DNA from: CAZODA01 sp964578485
GTDB lineage: Bacteria > Bacteroidota > Bacteroidia > Bacteroidales > Marinilabiliaceae
Assembly (NCBI GenBank): GCA_964578485.1
Contig: CAZODA010000003.1
Location: forward strand, 1-64,000
Reading direction: 5' to 3'
Length of the DNA: 64,000 nt
Shown one piece after another: positions 11,001 through 19,545 of the stretch; position 1 is the stretch's first letter, and the number at the start of each line of letters is the position of its first letter. A program made the translations under genes and the position numbers. A model generated the notes under the pieces. It searched no databases. It was not told where the DNA came from and was given only the letters and a program-made list of their open reading frames with translations.

Positions 11001-11226
11001 CATCTTCCAATGATCTAACTTTGATTGAAAAGGCACCTTCCATATCAGAAAAGTCAGAGGAAAAATCTCCACACGAAACTTCTGCAAAAGCAACTGGTTG
11101 TAATGTTTCTGCACTATAGACAACACCTGAAACAACATATTCACTATTGTTTTGTTGCTGTCCCCACATCACTATCGTTGCACAGCTTATTACCAGAGAA
11201 ACAAAAATTCGTTTAATATCATTCAT
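8086..11226 (-). CDS. Divergent SusC/RagA-family TonB-dependent outer-membrane transporter
   Basis: Imports oligosaccharides across the outer membrane with the adjacent SusD. A signal peptide leads into the carboxypeptidase-regulatory-like domain (VSGVVYSAETLQPVAFAEV, about 32-110), then a plug (MFIRGFSSL, PLVVVDGMIYD, ITVLKDAAAIYGAKAANGVILITT) and a C-terminal beta-barrel ending in alternating aromatic/hydrophobic residues (FILGIKIGL). The usual VVVGYG-type segment between the regulatory domain and the plug is missing; a longer polar linker with no such motif (QQPVNHGYYTMKEAYSTRA) takes its place. It therefore differs from the other two SusC proteins in the window. It is the second SusC of one operon and sits 20 bp after a FAS1 lipoprotein gene. 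Confidence 0.9.
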   Translation of the reverse strand: MNDIKRIFVSLVISCATIVMWGQQQNNSEYVVSGVVYSAETLQPVAFAEVSCGDFSSDFSDMEGAFSIKVRSLEDVITIESLGYHISDVILAGRENVEVYLQEIAKKSFQQPVNHGYYTMKEAYSTRALSSSNRISERYKTGTTSADSEFGNFASGLLIEERSGIVGAGSDMFIRGFSSLNATNQPLVVVDGMIYDINSYGSSLIPGYRVNPLSGIDIYDIENITVLKDAAAIYGAKAANGVILITTERTHRQATSIDFRMHGGINLEPEIYPLMDADNYKFYLGDMMLSAGYDAQEIAEMPYFANNPSQTGYYRMNNNTNWQKEVFNRSYTSNFGLKIKGGDDVALYALGVGYLHQGGMVENSDYSKMNLRFNSDINFSQSLTLNSNISFVYHERDIGATGFESPDDVVTQARIKAPFMHPYIFSEAGLQSSLMEDFDGLGVGNPMAVLSNHTLRDQNYRFFGSFNFNLKVNNKINVSNLIGLLFDKDRETIFIPSHGLEPIETPLGTITNKMGSRVMRHFALNNDLKALYSNRFGYAHGLNAVLGVRLNLNNNEEDWGRGFSSANDNLRTLSHGLPVLRQKGGFSGEWNNVTWYLSGDYDFKKRYFVNLSMALDGSSRFGKDADGINFMGSVYGFFPSLSGAWLLSSEPFLNNSDFLDVLKLRAGYGITGNDDIGDHSARRYYITQNLLSYQGIILGNIYNPTLKWETNTKINLGIDFALFRERLSGSIEIYQNNTKDMIDLVSESVFSGFEYSIVNDGEFSTQGIDLALNAQIINKPLKWDLGLIISKFETNVKAISGNRKISSFYGANILTEVNKPLGVFYGYKTNGVYATNQEAEEAGLMAVLPNTDLVPFGGGDIRFVDVNKDEVINEKDMQVIGDPTPDFFGEFYTNIKWNRLSLNAALSFSVGGDIYNYQRRQLESMNGFENQTKAVLNRWQYEGQNTNIPRASYGDLHGNSRFSDRWIEDGSYAKLRSITLAYDVPAKLIGIRSLEVYASGNNLLTITKYKGPDPVFSAGTSPLLRGIDLGMLPHTTSFILGIKIGL

Positions 11227-11246
11227 ATTAATCAGGATTTACTCTA

Positions 11247-12782
11247 TTAATTGAAAACAGGCACCAGTTTTACATAATCAACTGTAACTGCCATATATTG
11301 TGTTCCTTCCCCTGTTGGAACAATTTGCAAGAACACATCTCTTAAGGTTCCTATATTAAAGGATCCTACATAAACCTCATCCTCCAAAGGGTTGGGCGAA
11401 TATTCTGAAGCTGTTACAGCAATAGTATCAGAAAAATATACCGGTGGAGCAAAACTCAGCACTCTTCCGCTTACAGGATCAATAGTTCGTGGAGCGCATG
11501 TTCCCAATCTTTGTTGTAATTCATTATCATTAGGGTAGCGGTATGATGTTCTAAAATCATTAATTGCTCTTAAATACACATCGTAGCGAAGAGAAGGTAT
11601 ATATCCAACCGGCAGGATTAAACCGTCACTTAATTTTTGGCTGGAGCCTGCAATATGGTTATCCAGTACAAAATCATGTCCACCCGAGGCGTATTCACGA
11701 ATTCTAAGATATCCTTCAGCTTGTGCTTTTTCCGTTGGCATGCCATAATATGCATCAGGGTTTTCTCCTTCCACAATAATCGGTCGGATACGATCACCAA
11801 GCTCAACCGGACAAGACGACAAAATATAAACATAGCCATTACTTGCTTTAAAATGGCTGACAACTTTTGTTTCATCAAAGGGCACATTAACTCCATATTG
11901 TGAAACCAGAACAGAAGGAATATTTTCCTGTGCATATGCCTCCGTAAAGACATAATCTCTACTTATTTGCAAGTTAGTTTCGGCTATATTAAGCGGTGAC
12001 AAAGGATCTCCCACTACTTTAAAGCAATTTTTAAACTTCTCATATTCAGCTTCAAACACTTCATCAGTAACCACAAACAATGTAAGGGTAGAATCTTCGG
12101 CAGACAAATCAGCAATGTCATCATTAAATGAATTTCTATATATAAATACCGAATCATAAACAGCTTGTCCATATTCATCAACTCCTATTTGTTCAGAAAG
12201 CTCAGGATCAAATGTCAGTTTGGTAAGGGAATTAAGAAAATTCACATGTTTATTATCAGGAGCTAATTCCTCTATATACTGAAACAAGTTTGGTTTTGGC
12301 AGAATTGCCTCATTCACATAATTCACAAAACCATTCATTTGTGCCGGGCTACTTCCGGTAATATCAATTCCATCAACTTCATTATCTTCAAATACCAGCC
12401 ATTTTCCGCTCAGCATTTTAATTTTCACTTTATCTTTTATCAACTCTTTATTGTACCTGCCATATGCTATATGATGTTTAACAAACAATTCCTTTGATGC
12501 TTCATTGTCAAGATATTCTTGTGGAACTTTTGCCATAGCATCATTATCGGGTGCGAAAACTGTTATTTGTCTGGCCGATTTCAATTCTTCATCAAGATTA
12601 AATTCGGCAAGTAGCTTTGTAAATTGTGAAAAGCGACCGTCTGCTCCAAGGAACTGATATAATGTTTCGGTAGAAACGTCTTTGTCAATACTTGTATGGT
12701 CATTCCATGAATCCTTACAACTAATTGCCACGGCCAACATTACACATAAAAAACCAAATCGGTATAAAGGCATTTTTTTCAT
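11247..12782 (-). CDS. Fasciclin (FAS1) domain lipoprotein with C-terminal carbohydrate-binding-like domain
   Basis: Probable outer-membrane surface lipoprotein (signal peptide ending AISC, Cys22). The first FAS1 module (about 35-165) has the typical TVFAPDNDAMAKVP motif and a YGRYN segment at the usual place of the conserved histidine region. A second, degenerate module runs from about 165 to 330 (TLFVVTDEVFEAEY, VVSHFKASNGYVYIL). The last 170 or so residues form a beta-rich segment ending in VDYVKLVPVF, an ending typical of beta-sandwich carbohydrate-binding modules. FAS1 domains are adhesion modules. Its place between SusD and SusC genes suggests an accessory glycan-binding protein of the Sus complex, by inference. 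The next FAS1 gene upstream has the same domain order, suggesting duplication. Confidence 0.8.
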   Translation of the reverse strand: MKKMPLYRFGFLCVMLAVAISCKDSWNDHTSIDKDVSTETLYQFLGADGRFSQFTKLLAEFNLDEELKSARQITVFAPDNDAMAKVPQEYLDNEASKELFVKHHIAYGRYNKELIKDKVKIKMLSGKWLVFEDNEVDGIDITGSSPAQMNGFVNYVNEAILPKPNLFQYIEELAPDNKHVNFLNSLTKLTFDPELSEQIGVDEYGQAVYDSVFIYRNSFNDDIADLSAEDSTLTLFVVTDEVFEAEYEKFKNCFKVVGDPLSPLNIAETNLQISRDYVFTEAYAQENIPSVLVSQYGVNVPFDETKVVSHFKASNGYVYILSSCPVELGDRIRPIIVEGENPDAYYGMPTEKAQAEGYLRIREYASGGHDFVLDNHIAGSSQKLSDGLILPVGYIPSLRYDVYLRAINDFRTSYRYPNDNELQQRLGTCAPRTIDPVSGRVLSFAPPVYFSDTIAVTASEYSPNPLEDEVYVGSFNIGTLRDVFLQIVPTGEGTQYMAVTVDYVKLVPVFN

Positions 12783-12825
12783 TTTTTTCTATTTTACAAG
12801 AATAAATTGACAACAGTTCATATTA

Positions 12826-14628
12826 TTACTCCTCTTCATTTTTATTTTCATCTACATAAGCCTGATAAAGAGTATTGATCTCTTCTTTTGTAATTGTTTC
12901 TCCTGTTATTGTATTAATTCGGGGCCACAATTGATCTTCATCTGCCGGAATAAAGTGTATCATATCAAGCCATAACAATTTAGTGCCTGTAATACCTACA
13001 AATTTCACTTTATGTGTTCCTGTTGTAGGTATGGTAACTGTTCCCGCCAGCATAGCAAAGACTCTGTTATCACCTATATAATTCGATTCCAGTATATTTC
13101 TTTGAACTTCATCATCAAAGTCATCACTTCTGCTATATGATATATCTTCGGGTCTCCATTGATAAAATTTATAGCCTCTACTTTCTAATTCTCTTTCGCT
13201 ATATCCCGGTCTTTCGGTGCGGTTCGATGGATTATATGGCGAGGATCTGATAGGATTAGGCAATTCAATATCATTAAAATACACCCAAAAATAAGGATGT
13301 CTTTCAGCACTTGATCCTCTAAAGCAGATCCATATTTTATAGTCTCCTGCAGCAAGCACAGGGGTTCTAAATTCTATCCACGGTATTACTTCCGGTCTAA
13401 GCATAATTGCAAACACGTCTCCAAATACTACCCATGGATTTGCGGCTCCACCACCTCGTCCTTCATAATGTATTGATCCTCCTTCCCATGTAATATTTTC
13501 AAGATCTCCATTTTGCAATTCAACAGCATCTCCCGGTCTTCTAAAAACTCCCGGCATTCTCATTATTTCCAATTGTTCGGTAACAGCCCAATAAACAGCA
13601 AAAGGATGTCTTTCTTTTATTCTAAAATCTCCATTCATCACGTGAATAACACCATTTTGAACTGTACGATCTGATAATAATCTATTAATTTCAAAGCCTG
13701 GTTCATGTACACCTGCAAAAACATCATCATTCACCAAAACTTTTGTGCCTTCTGCTCTTATGGTAATTACCTCATTTTCTATTTTTGTCATACCTACCCT
13801 GTCAATAATAAGATCGGTTACATATCGTATATTCTTATCAAGGATATGGTAGGCTGCATATTTGTTCAAAGGATTGTCAATATTTTTGGGATTACCTTCT
13901 TCAGGATCTAAATCTTCGACAAGATCTTCAAAGGAGCTATAACCTTCTTCCTTATAGACATGATCGGGAATTGCAAACACTGTATGTGGTCCTTCTTCTA
14001 TAAGCAGAGTATCATACCAGCCTGTTTTCCGCAGGACTTCCAAGAAAATCTCAAAACCTTCCATACTTTCTATAACTTCTGCAGCACTTGTTCTTTCAGG
14101 CTTAACCACCTCATTCACAACGTGTAGTATGCCGTTTGCAGCCCTTACATCGGCTTGAATAATTTGTGAATATTTATTAAATTTAATTACAGACTGACCT
14201 TCATCAAAATATGTTCCTGTGGTGATATAATGCCCATACATATTAGTAGTGTTCATTCGTCCATCAACAAAATCTGTAGTACTAATAGTATCTCCAATAA
14301 CATGATACCTCACAAGGTTCTGAAGATCTTCCTTTGGAATATCTGAAATAGACGACAGTCCCAATTCCTTTACATATTTGTCAAAGGCACTATTAGTAGG
14401 AGCCAACAAAGTATAGGCTCCATAAGCTTTAAGGAAAGACATACTTTCGGCCTTTTCAAGAACTTCTATAAGTGTAGAAAAGCTCTCAGAATTATTTTCG
14501 AGATATTCACCTATCAGTTCTTCAAAATTAGTACGTTCTTCAAAGGCAGGGTCGAGACATCCGGTTAAGCTAAAACTCAGCAAGATAACCAGTGTCAACA
14601 TCCAACTGCTATATATTCTCCTCTTCAT
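12826..14628 (-). CDS. Fasciclin (FAS1) domain lipoprotein, two FAS1 modules plus beta-sandwich C-terminus
   Basis: Lipoprotein signal peptide ends LTGC (Cys24). Two FAS1 modules follow: about 35-180 (YTLLAPTNSAFDKYV, VRYHVIGDTI, ANGILHVVNEVVKP) and about 185-360 (HTVFAIPDHVYKEEG, YAAYHILDKN, VQNGVIHVMNGDF). These match the family H1 and H2 motifs well. The last 210 or so residues are beta-rich (WIEFRTPVLAAGDYKIWICFRG ending LLWLDMIHFIPA), resembling a carbohydrate-binding beta-sandwich, and end in an acidic tail. It is 80 bp behind the first SusD, the largest gap between genes within this SusCD cluster. A likely role is surface glycan binding in the SusCD system; no enzymatic motif is seen. 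Confidence 0.82.
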   Translation of the reverse strand: MKRRIYSSWMLTLVILLSFSLTGCLDPAFEERTNFEELIGEYLENNSESFSTLIEVLEKAESMSFLKAYGAYTLLAPTNSAFDKYVKELGLSSISDIPKEDLQNLVRYHVIGDTISTTDFVDGRMNTTNMYGHYITTGTYFDEGQSVIKFNKYSQIIQADVRAANGILHVVNEVVKPERTSAAEVIESMEGFEIFLEVLRKTGWYDTLLIEEGPHTVFAIPDHVYKEEGYSSFEDLVEDLDPEEGNPKNIDNPLNKYAAYHILDKNIRYVTDLIIDRVGMTKIENEVITIRAEGTKVLVNDDVFAGVHEPGFEINRLLSDRTVQNGVIHVMNGDFRIKERHPFAVYWAVTEQLEIMRMPGVFRRPGDAVELQNGDLENITWEGGSIHYEGRGGGAANPWVVFGDVFAIMLRPEVIPWIEFRTPVLAAGDYKIWICFRGSSAERHPYFWVYFNDIELPNPIRSSPYNPSNRTERPGYSERELESRGYKFYQWRPEDISYSRSDDFDDEVQRNILESNYIGDNRVFAMLAGTVTIPTTGTHKVKFVGITGTKLLWLDMIHFIPADEDQLWPRINTITGETITKEEINTLYQAYVDENKNEEE

Positions 14629-14708
14629 ACATGCTTATTTTAAATTGATATTTTATCCAAACAATTAAAATTCTAATTTCAATAATTCAGTATCAGTTTT
14701 ATTTTTTT

Positions 14709-16202
14709 TCAATTTGAATAAAACGGATTCTGTATTAAATCGGGATATCCTGCATTAATTTCATCTTGGTGAATAGGTAAATAATGGAAATTCGGATCTT
14801 GTAATTTACTCACCAATGATTCAATTTTTTCGGGTCTTGTAGCTCTAATAGCCATATCAATCAACAAATCGATTCTTTCATAATTATTTCTTCTTGCATT
14901 TCTTAAAATATCGAACCAGCGTTTTCCTTCAAATGCAAACTCACGTCCTCTTTCATCTACAATATATGAAGTAAGTCCATATTTTCCTGTGGGGCTTTCA
15001 TGTGTATCTTTATGAGCATTTCCCCTCGTTCTGACTAAATCAATATATGTTAATGCTTCTGTTCCTCTGTCGAGATTAGCAAGAGCCTCTGCCTTCATAA
15101 GCAATACATCAGCATATCTATAGACTATCCAATTTGATGTAGCTTCATCAGCCGGCTTTTTTTGAACCGGGCTGGAACCTAAATATTTCCAAATACTATA
15201 TCCATCAGCTGATCTATATGCTGCTCCATCACTTCGTATATCGGCATCTTCCGGGAGAGTTAAGATATTCACCGGCCACAAATGCTCAGCAGCTATTGCA
15301 TTAGTCTTATACCATTGTCTATTTCCTACCCAATCATAATATGGATTATAATATTCTTGTGAAAATTGCAATTCAAATATTCCTTCACTACTATTTCCGG
15401 TAACAAACAATGATGTAAACCAATCTTCATTACCCGGGACGAGAGCAAATTGTCCGGAGTTAATAATTTCATCACAGGCGTCTATAGCTTCCTTGAATTC
15501 ATCAAGCCATAGATACACATCAGCCTGAATGGCTTTAATGGTATAATAAGTTATTCTGCCTTTATTTTCATCAACATTGCCATAGTTCTTTGGCACTAAT
15601 TGTTCGGCAGCTTCAAGGTCTTTAACTATTTGATCAAATACGAGGGCCTGCGTTGCTTTAGCTTTCACATCAACTCTTTTATCAGAAGTTGTAGCAGTTA
15701 ATTCCAGAGGTACATCTCTAAAGGTTCGAGTTAAGTAGAAATAAAGTAAAGCTCTTATCCCCAAGACTTCTCCCTTATATTCATCAAATTTTTCAGCTGT
15801 AAAGGCACCATCACGTTCCAGAACTAAAGGTCCAAACTCGAGGACGGTATTACATTGATTAATAGTAGTATAAATTCCGTTCCAACGGGCGAATCCATTA
15901 TTTGGGATTATTTCTCCAATATTAAGGTTTTCAAAATCATTATTGATCTGACGAAATGTTGCAACCATATCGGCCCTTAATTCTCCCCAATTAAACATAG
16001 CTTCTGACACCGGATGCGTTGTACCTCCAAGCATAGATGCATAAACTCCCATAACTGCAGCATGAACGTCCTGTTCTGTTTGCCAAAATTCCTCAACAAA
16101 AACCCCGTCTTCGAGTTCAAGGTATAACCAATCTGAACATGAATTAAGGATTGGAACCGCTATCATGAGCAATAAAATATGGAATAAAACTTTTTTCATC
16201 AT
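14709..16202 (-). CDS. SusD/RagB-family outer-membrane lipoprotein (first pair of the FAS1 operon)
   Basis: Glycan-capturing lipoprotein partner of the SusC encoded 31 bp upstream. Signal peptide ends ILNSC (Cys22). The SusD N-terminal signature is clear (EDGVFVEEFWQTEQDVHAAVMGVYASML). It is followed by helical repeats (GIRALLYFYLTRTFRDVPL; ITYYTIKAIQADVYLWLDEFKEAI) and the RagB C-terminal block (YIVDERGREFAFEGKRWFDILRNARR). Length 497 is typical. The ligand is unknown; sharing an operon with FAS1 lipoproteins and a second SusCD pair suggests that both pairs serve related substrates. Confidence 0.94.
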   Translation of the reverse strand: MMKKVLFHILLLMIAVPILNSCSDWLYLELEDGVFVEEFWQTEQDVHAAVMGVYASMLGGTTHPVSEAMFNWGELRADMVATFRQINNDFENLNIGEIIPNNGFARWNGIYTTINQCNTVLEFGPLVLERDGAFTAEKFDEYKGEVLGIRALLYFYLTRTFRDVPLELTATTSDKRVDVKAKATQALVFDQIVKDLEAAEQLVPKNYGNVDENKGRITYYTIKAIQADVYLWLDEFKEAIDACDEIINSGQFALVPGNEDWFTSLFVTGNSSEGIFELQFSQEYYNPYYDWVGNRQWYKTNAIAAEHLWPVNILTLPEDADIRSDGAAYRSADGYSIWKYLGSSPVQKKPADEATSNWIVYRYADVLLMKAEALANLDRGTEALTYIDLVRTRGNAHKDTHESPTGKYGLTSYIVDERGREFAFEGKRWFDILRNARRNNYERIDLLIDMAIRATRPEKIESLVSKLQDPNFHYLPIHQDEINAGYPDLIQNPFYSN

Positions 16203-16233
16203 TAATTATTTTTGTTGCAATTAAGCGTTTCAC

Positions 16234-19200
16234 TTAAAAAGACACAGCCAAATTAAAAGTAAATTGTTTGGCAATAGGTGTTCTTGAATGATCTTCGCCA
16301 ACAGTAAAAATATCGCCATATCTTTTATTAATATTAATTTCAGGATCTTGTCCACTATATTTAGTAAAGGTCAACAGATTATTCACAGTTGCCGACAGTC
16401 TCAGGTTTTGCATACCAAATCGTTCTGCAAAACTTTTAGGCACACGATAAGTAATGGTAATATACTTCAATCTCAAAAAGGATCCATCTTCAACAAACCT
16501 ATCTGATCCAAGCCAATTATATCCTTGACCAAGCATTGCTCTCGGCATATCTGTTTCATGACCCGGTCTCCATCTGCTAAGAGTTGATGCGAGTTGGTTA
16601 TCGAAGTTGTACATTTTCTCTCCGTCTAATTTTGTGCGATTAATTATGTCATTACCAACTCTGAAATAGAAATAATAATTAAAGGAGAAGTTTTTATAGT
16701 CTATTAAAGATCCAAAACCTCCAAAAAAGTCGGGGTTGGCATCTCCTATATATACTATATCCTGTGCATCAATATTTCCATCAAAATTAACATCCTCATA
16801 CATAGCATCTCCCAGCTCAAAGGGATATCGCACATTAGAATAATCAAACACCATATATACCGGGTTTCCATTTGGGTCTAATATTTGGTTTCCACTAAGA
16901 TCTCTTGCTATCAACTGTTCCTCTTCAGTATATACTCCCTTAAATTTATATCCATAGAATGAACCTATTGGGTTATCAACCTGAACTATATGTTTATACT
17001 GTCCATTATACATTGTAAGGCTTCTTTCAAGCGGATAATTGTCGGCAAGTGTACGCAGTATATTATAGTTTCGTGCGATATTAAAATCAAAGGTTACTCT
17101 CAGATCTTTATTTTGAATTGGCACAGTTCTCACCGATAAGTCATATCCTATATTATCTAAGGTACCCAGGTTCATGGCATTAATTTTTGAAAAGCCTGAA
17201 GAGGAAAGTATAGGTGTGTCATAAACAAGCATATCTCTTGTTCTATTCAGGTAATAATCAGCATCTATAAGTATTCTGCCTCCGAACATATCAAAAGTGA
17301 TTCCATAATTTGTTGTTGCAAGTGATTCCCATTTAAGGTTTTCCAGCTTCATATTTATAGGATACACGGCATTATATCCAAGATATGACCATCCATAAGT
17401 GCCATAGCTATTAAAAAACATACCTTCTCTACGGGGGACATTTCCATTTTCTCCGTAGCTAAATCTCAATCGTAAATCATTGAGGAAGGTAAAATCTTCC
17501 ATAAATGGTTCTCCTGATATTCTCCATGCTGCCGACACTCCCGGGAAGAATCCGAATCTATTATTTTTATCGAATTTTGAATTTCCTTCATACCTCATAC
17601 TTGCTGATGCTATATAGCGATCCCACAAAACATAATGAACAACTCCTGTTATCCCCATATCTCTTCCTCGCCATGGTCCTGAATTAAATCCAAGCCCGGA
17701 TTCTCTATATTTATTGTCCAAAGAGGGATCTTGAAGTTTGGAAGATGCAGAATTAGCGGTTTCCAAATCATAGAAATTTCCTACTCTTTCGTTGGTTTGG
17801 ATATTTAATGAAGCTGTTAAATCATGTATAGCATGAATTACTCTATTAAAATAAAGTTGATTATTTGTATAGATAGTATAAGAATCATCATCTTTATCAT
17901 AAGCACGGTTAACCAGATTATCAGTCCATGTTCGTCCTGTAGCTGTTTGTGGTAAAAAACGTGTTACCTTGTTTGTATTAACATCAAACGATAGATCCAT
18001 AGAATATCTAAGTCCTTCCAATATATCATAATACACAGAAAGTCTATTTGTTATTCTATCATTTAAGGTTCTTGAAAATCCATCATGAGCCATTGCTACG
18101 GGGTTATATGTATCGGGAGCAGTACCTTGCGCATTATTTTCAGGTGAGAAATAATTCCCTGTTAAATTTCCATATGCATCGTATTCATATACTGCCATAT
18201 TTGGCATTTTTCTGTATGCGACAGCTCTCAATTCTCTACTGTCTTTAAAGGTATTATCTCTAAAATTCCCTTTAGTATCGGCATGTGCATACGAAAAGTC
18301 AGCTCTAAGTCTTAATTTATCCGAAATTGTATAATCAAGATTTAACCTTGTTGATATTCTGTCGAGTCCTGTCCCAATTGTTGTTCCATCCTGTCCCTGA
18401 TAATTTACAGAAAACCTATAAACTGCTCTATTTCCACCCCCTGTAATCGAAAAGTCATGGTTTTGTGTAAATCCATCTTTCGACACCAATTTCATCCAAT
18501 TTGTATTTTGCCCATAATTATGATAATAATATGGATCATCGGGAGACTGCAAAAATTCACGATAATCATACAAAGGAAGTGGCATATTATAGCTATTAAA
18601 ATATGCCTCTTGAATTAAAGTATTATACTGGTTTCCATTAAGCAGAGGAATTGTTGGTGGATCAAAAGTATAGCTTCCTCTAAAAGTATAATTAATCAAT
18701 GGTTTTGTACTTCTGGCACCCCTTCTTGTTGTTATAAGCAACACACCATTGGCAGCACGTGTTCCCCACATAGCGGTAGCAGCAGCATCTTTTAAAACAG
18801 CTATTTCACTAATATCATCCACAGGGATATTCAACATTTGCGAATAGCCTTCTTCGTTGGCTGTTGCAAAATTAAAGTCGGATGACACATTAACTTCATA
18901 GGGTATGTTATCAACCACAATCAATGGTTCCGAATCTCCCGTAAGGGTATTAACTCCTCTAATCCGTATATTCATTCCTGCTCCCGGATCCCCGGTATTT
19001 GCAGTAATATCAACTCCTGCAAGTCGTCCTTGCAATGCTTCATCAATTGAAGAAGCTTGCACTCCGGCAAATACATCAGCTGATATTTTTGCTATGGGTA
19101 CAGCAAGATTTCTATCGGGCACAGTTAAAGGTCCTGTTTGAGTGCGTCGATGGGCTACAATTTCAGCTCCTTCAAGTTCAGTTACAGCTTCTTTAAGCTC

Positions 19201-19524
19201 AATATTTATGGTTGTCCTGCCCTCTATTCCAACAATTTGATCAACATAGCCGATACTTGTAAAATGCAATCGGTTTTCAATATTCATAACTTCAAGCAGA
19301 AAATTTCCTTCAAGGTTAGTTACGGCACCTCCTATCAGACGATTATTGGCATCCACTTCAGCAACTGTTACACCTATAACCCCTTCAGGTTCAAATGCAC
19401 TAGTAACTTTCCCTCTAACAATGGCACGTTGCTGGGCTGAAGCAACAACAGAAACCAGGAACAGTGCCTGAATGAACATCGTTGATCTTAACAATTTAAG
19501 CATAGACTTCATCATTTTATTCAC
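16234..19524 (-). CDS. SusC/RagA-family TonB-dependent outer-membrane transporter
   Basis: Outer-membrane barrel that imports oligosaccharides with the following SusD. A signal peptide ending VASAQ precedes the carboxypeptidase-regulatory-like domain (VRGKVTSAFEPEGVIGVTVAE), a linker (LEGAEIVAHRRTQ) in the usual TonB-box region, the plug (IRIRGVNTLTGDSEPLIVVDNIPYEV, AVLKDAAATAMWGTRAANGVLLITT) and the 22-strand barrel ending TFNLAVSF. At 1,096 residues it is a normal-sized SusC. Several in-frame Met codons near the N-terminus (MNKMMKSM) leave the exact start uncertain by a few residues. It lies 21 bp after the FAS1 gene that opens the operon. Confidence 0.94.
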   Translation of the reverse strand: MNKMMKSMLKLLRSTMFIQALFLVSVVASAQQRAIVRGKVTSAFEPEGVIGVTVAEVDANNRLIGGAVTNLEGNFLLEVMNIENRLHFTSIGYVDQIVGIEGRTTINIELKEAVTELEGAEIVAHRRTQTGPLTVPDRNLAVPIAKISADVFAGVQASSIDEALQGRLAGVDITANTGDPGAGMNIRIRGVNTLTGDSEPLIVVDNIPYEVNVSSDFNFATANEEGYSQMLNIPVDDISEIAVLKDAAATAMWGTRAANGVLLITTRRGARSTKPLINYTFRGSYTFDPPTIPLLNGNQYNTLIQEAYFNSYNMPLPLYDYREFLQSPDDPYYYHNYGQNTNWMKLVSKDGFTQNHDFSITGGGNRAVYRFSVNYQGQDGTTIGTGLDRISTRLNLDYTISDKLRLRADFSYAHADTKGNFRDNTFKDSRELRAVAYRKMPNMAVYEYDAYGNLTGNYFSPENNAQGTAPDTYNPVAMAHDGFSRTLNDRITNRLSVYYDILEGLRYSMDLSFDVNTNKVTRFLPQTATGRTWTDNLVNRAYDKDDDSYTIYTNNQLYFNRVIHAIHDLTASLNIQTNERVGNFYDLETANSASSKLQDPSLDNKYRESGLGFNSGPWRGRDMGITGVVHYVLWDRYIASASMRYEGNSKFDKNNRFGFFPGVSAAWRISGEPFMEDFTFLNDLRLRFSYGENGNVPRREGMFFNSYGTYGWSYLGYNAVYPINMKLENLKWESLATTNYGITFDMFGGRILIDADYYLNRTRDMLVYDTPILSSSGFSKINAMNLGTLDNIGYDLSVRTVPIQNKDLRVTFDFNIARNYNILRTLADNYPLERSLTMYNGQYKHIVQVDNPIGSFYGYKFKGVYTEEEQLIARDLSGNQILDPNGNPVYMVFDYSNVRYPFELGDAMYEDVNFDGNIDAQDIVYIGDANPDFFGGFGSLIDYKNFSFNYYFYFRVGNDIINRTKLDGEKMYNFDNQLASTLSRWRPGHETDMPRAMLGQGYNWLGSDRFVEDGSFLRLKYITITYRVPKSFAERFGMQNLRLSATVNNLLTFTKYSGQDPEININKRYGDIFTVGEDHSRTPIAKQFTFNLAVSF

Positions 19525-19545
19525 ATAAATTTTTCCTTTTCCTTA

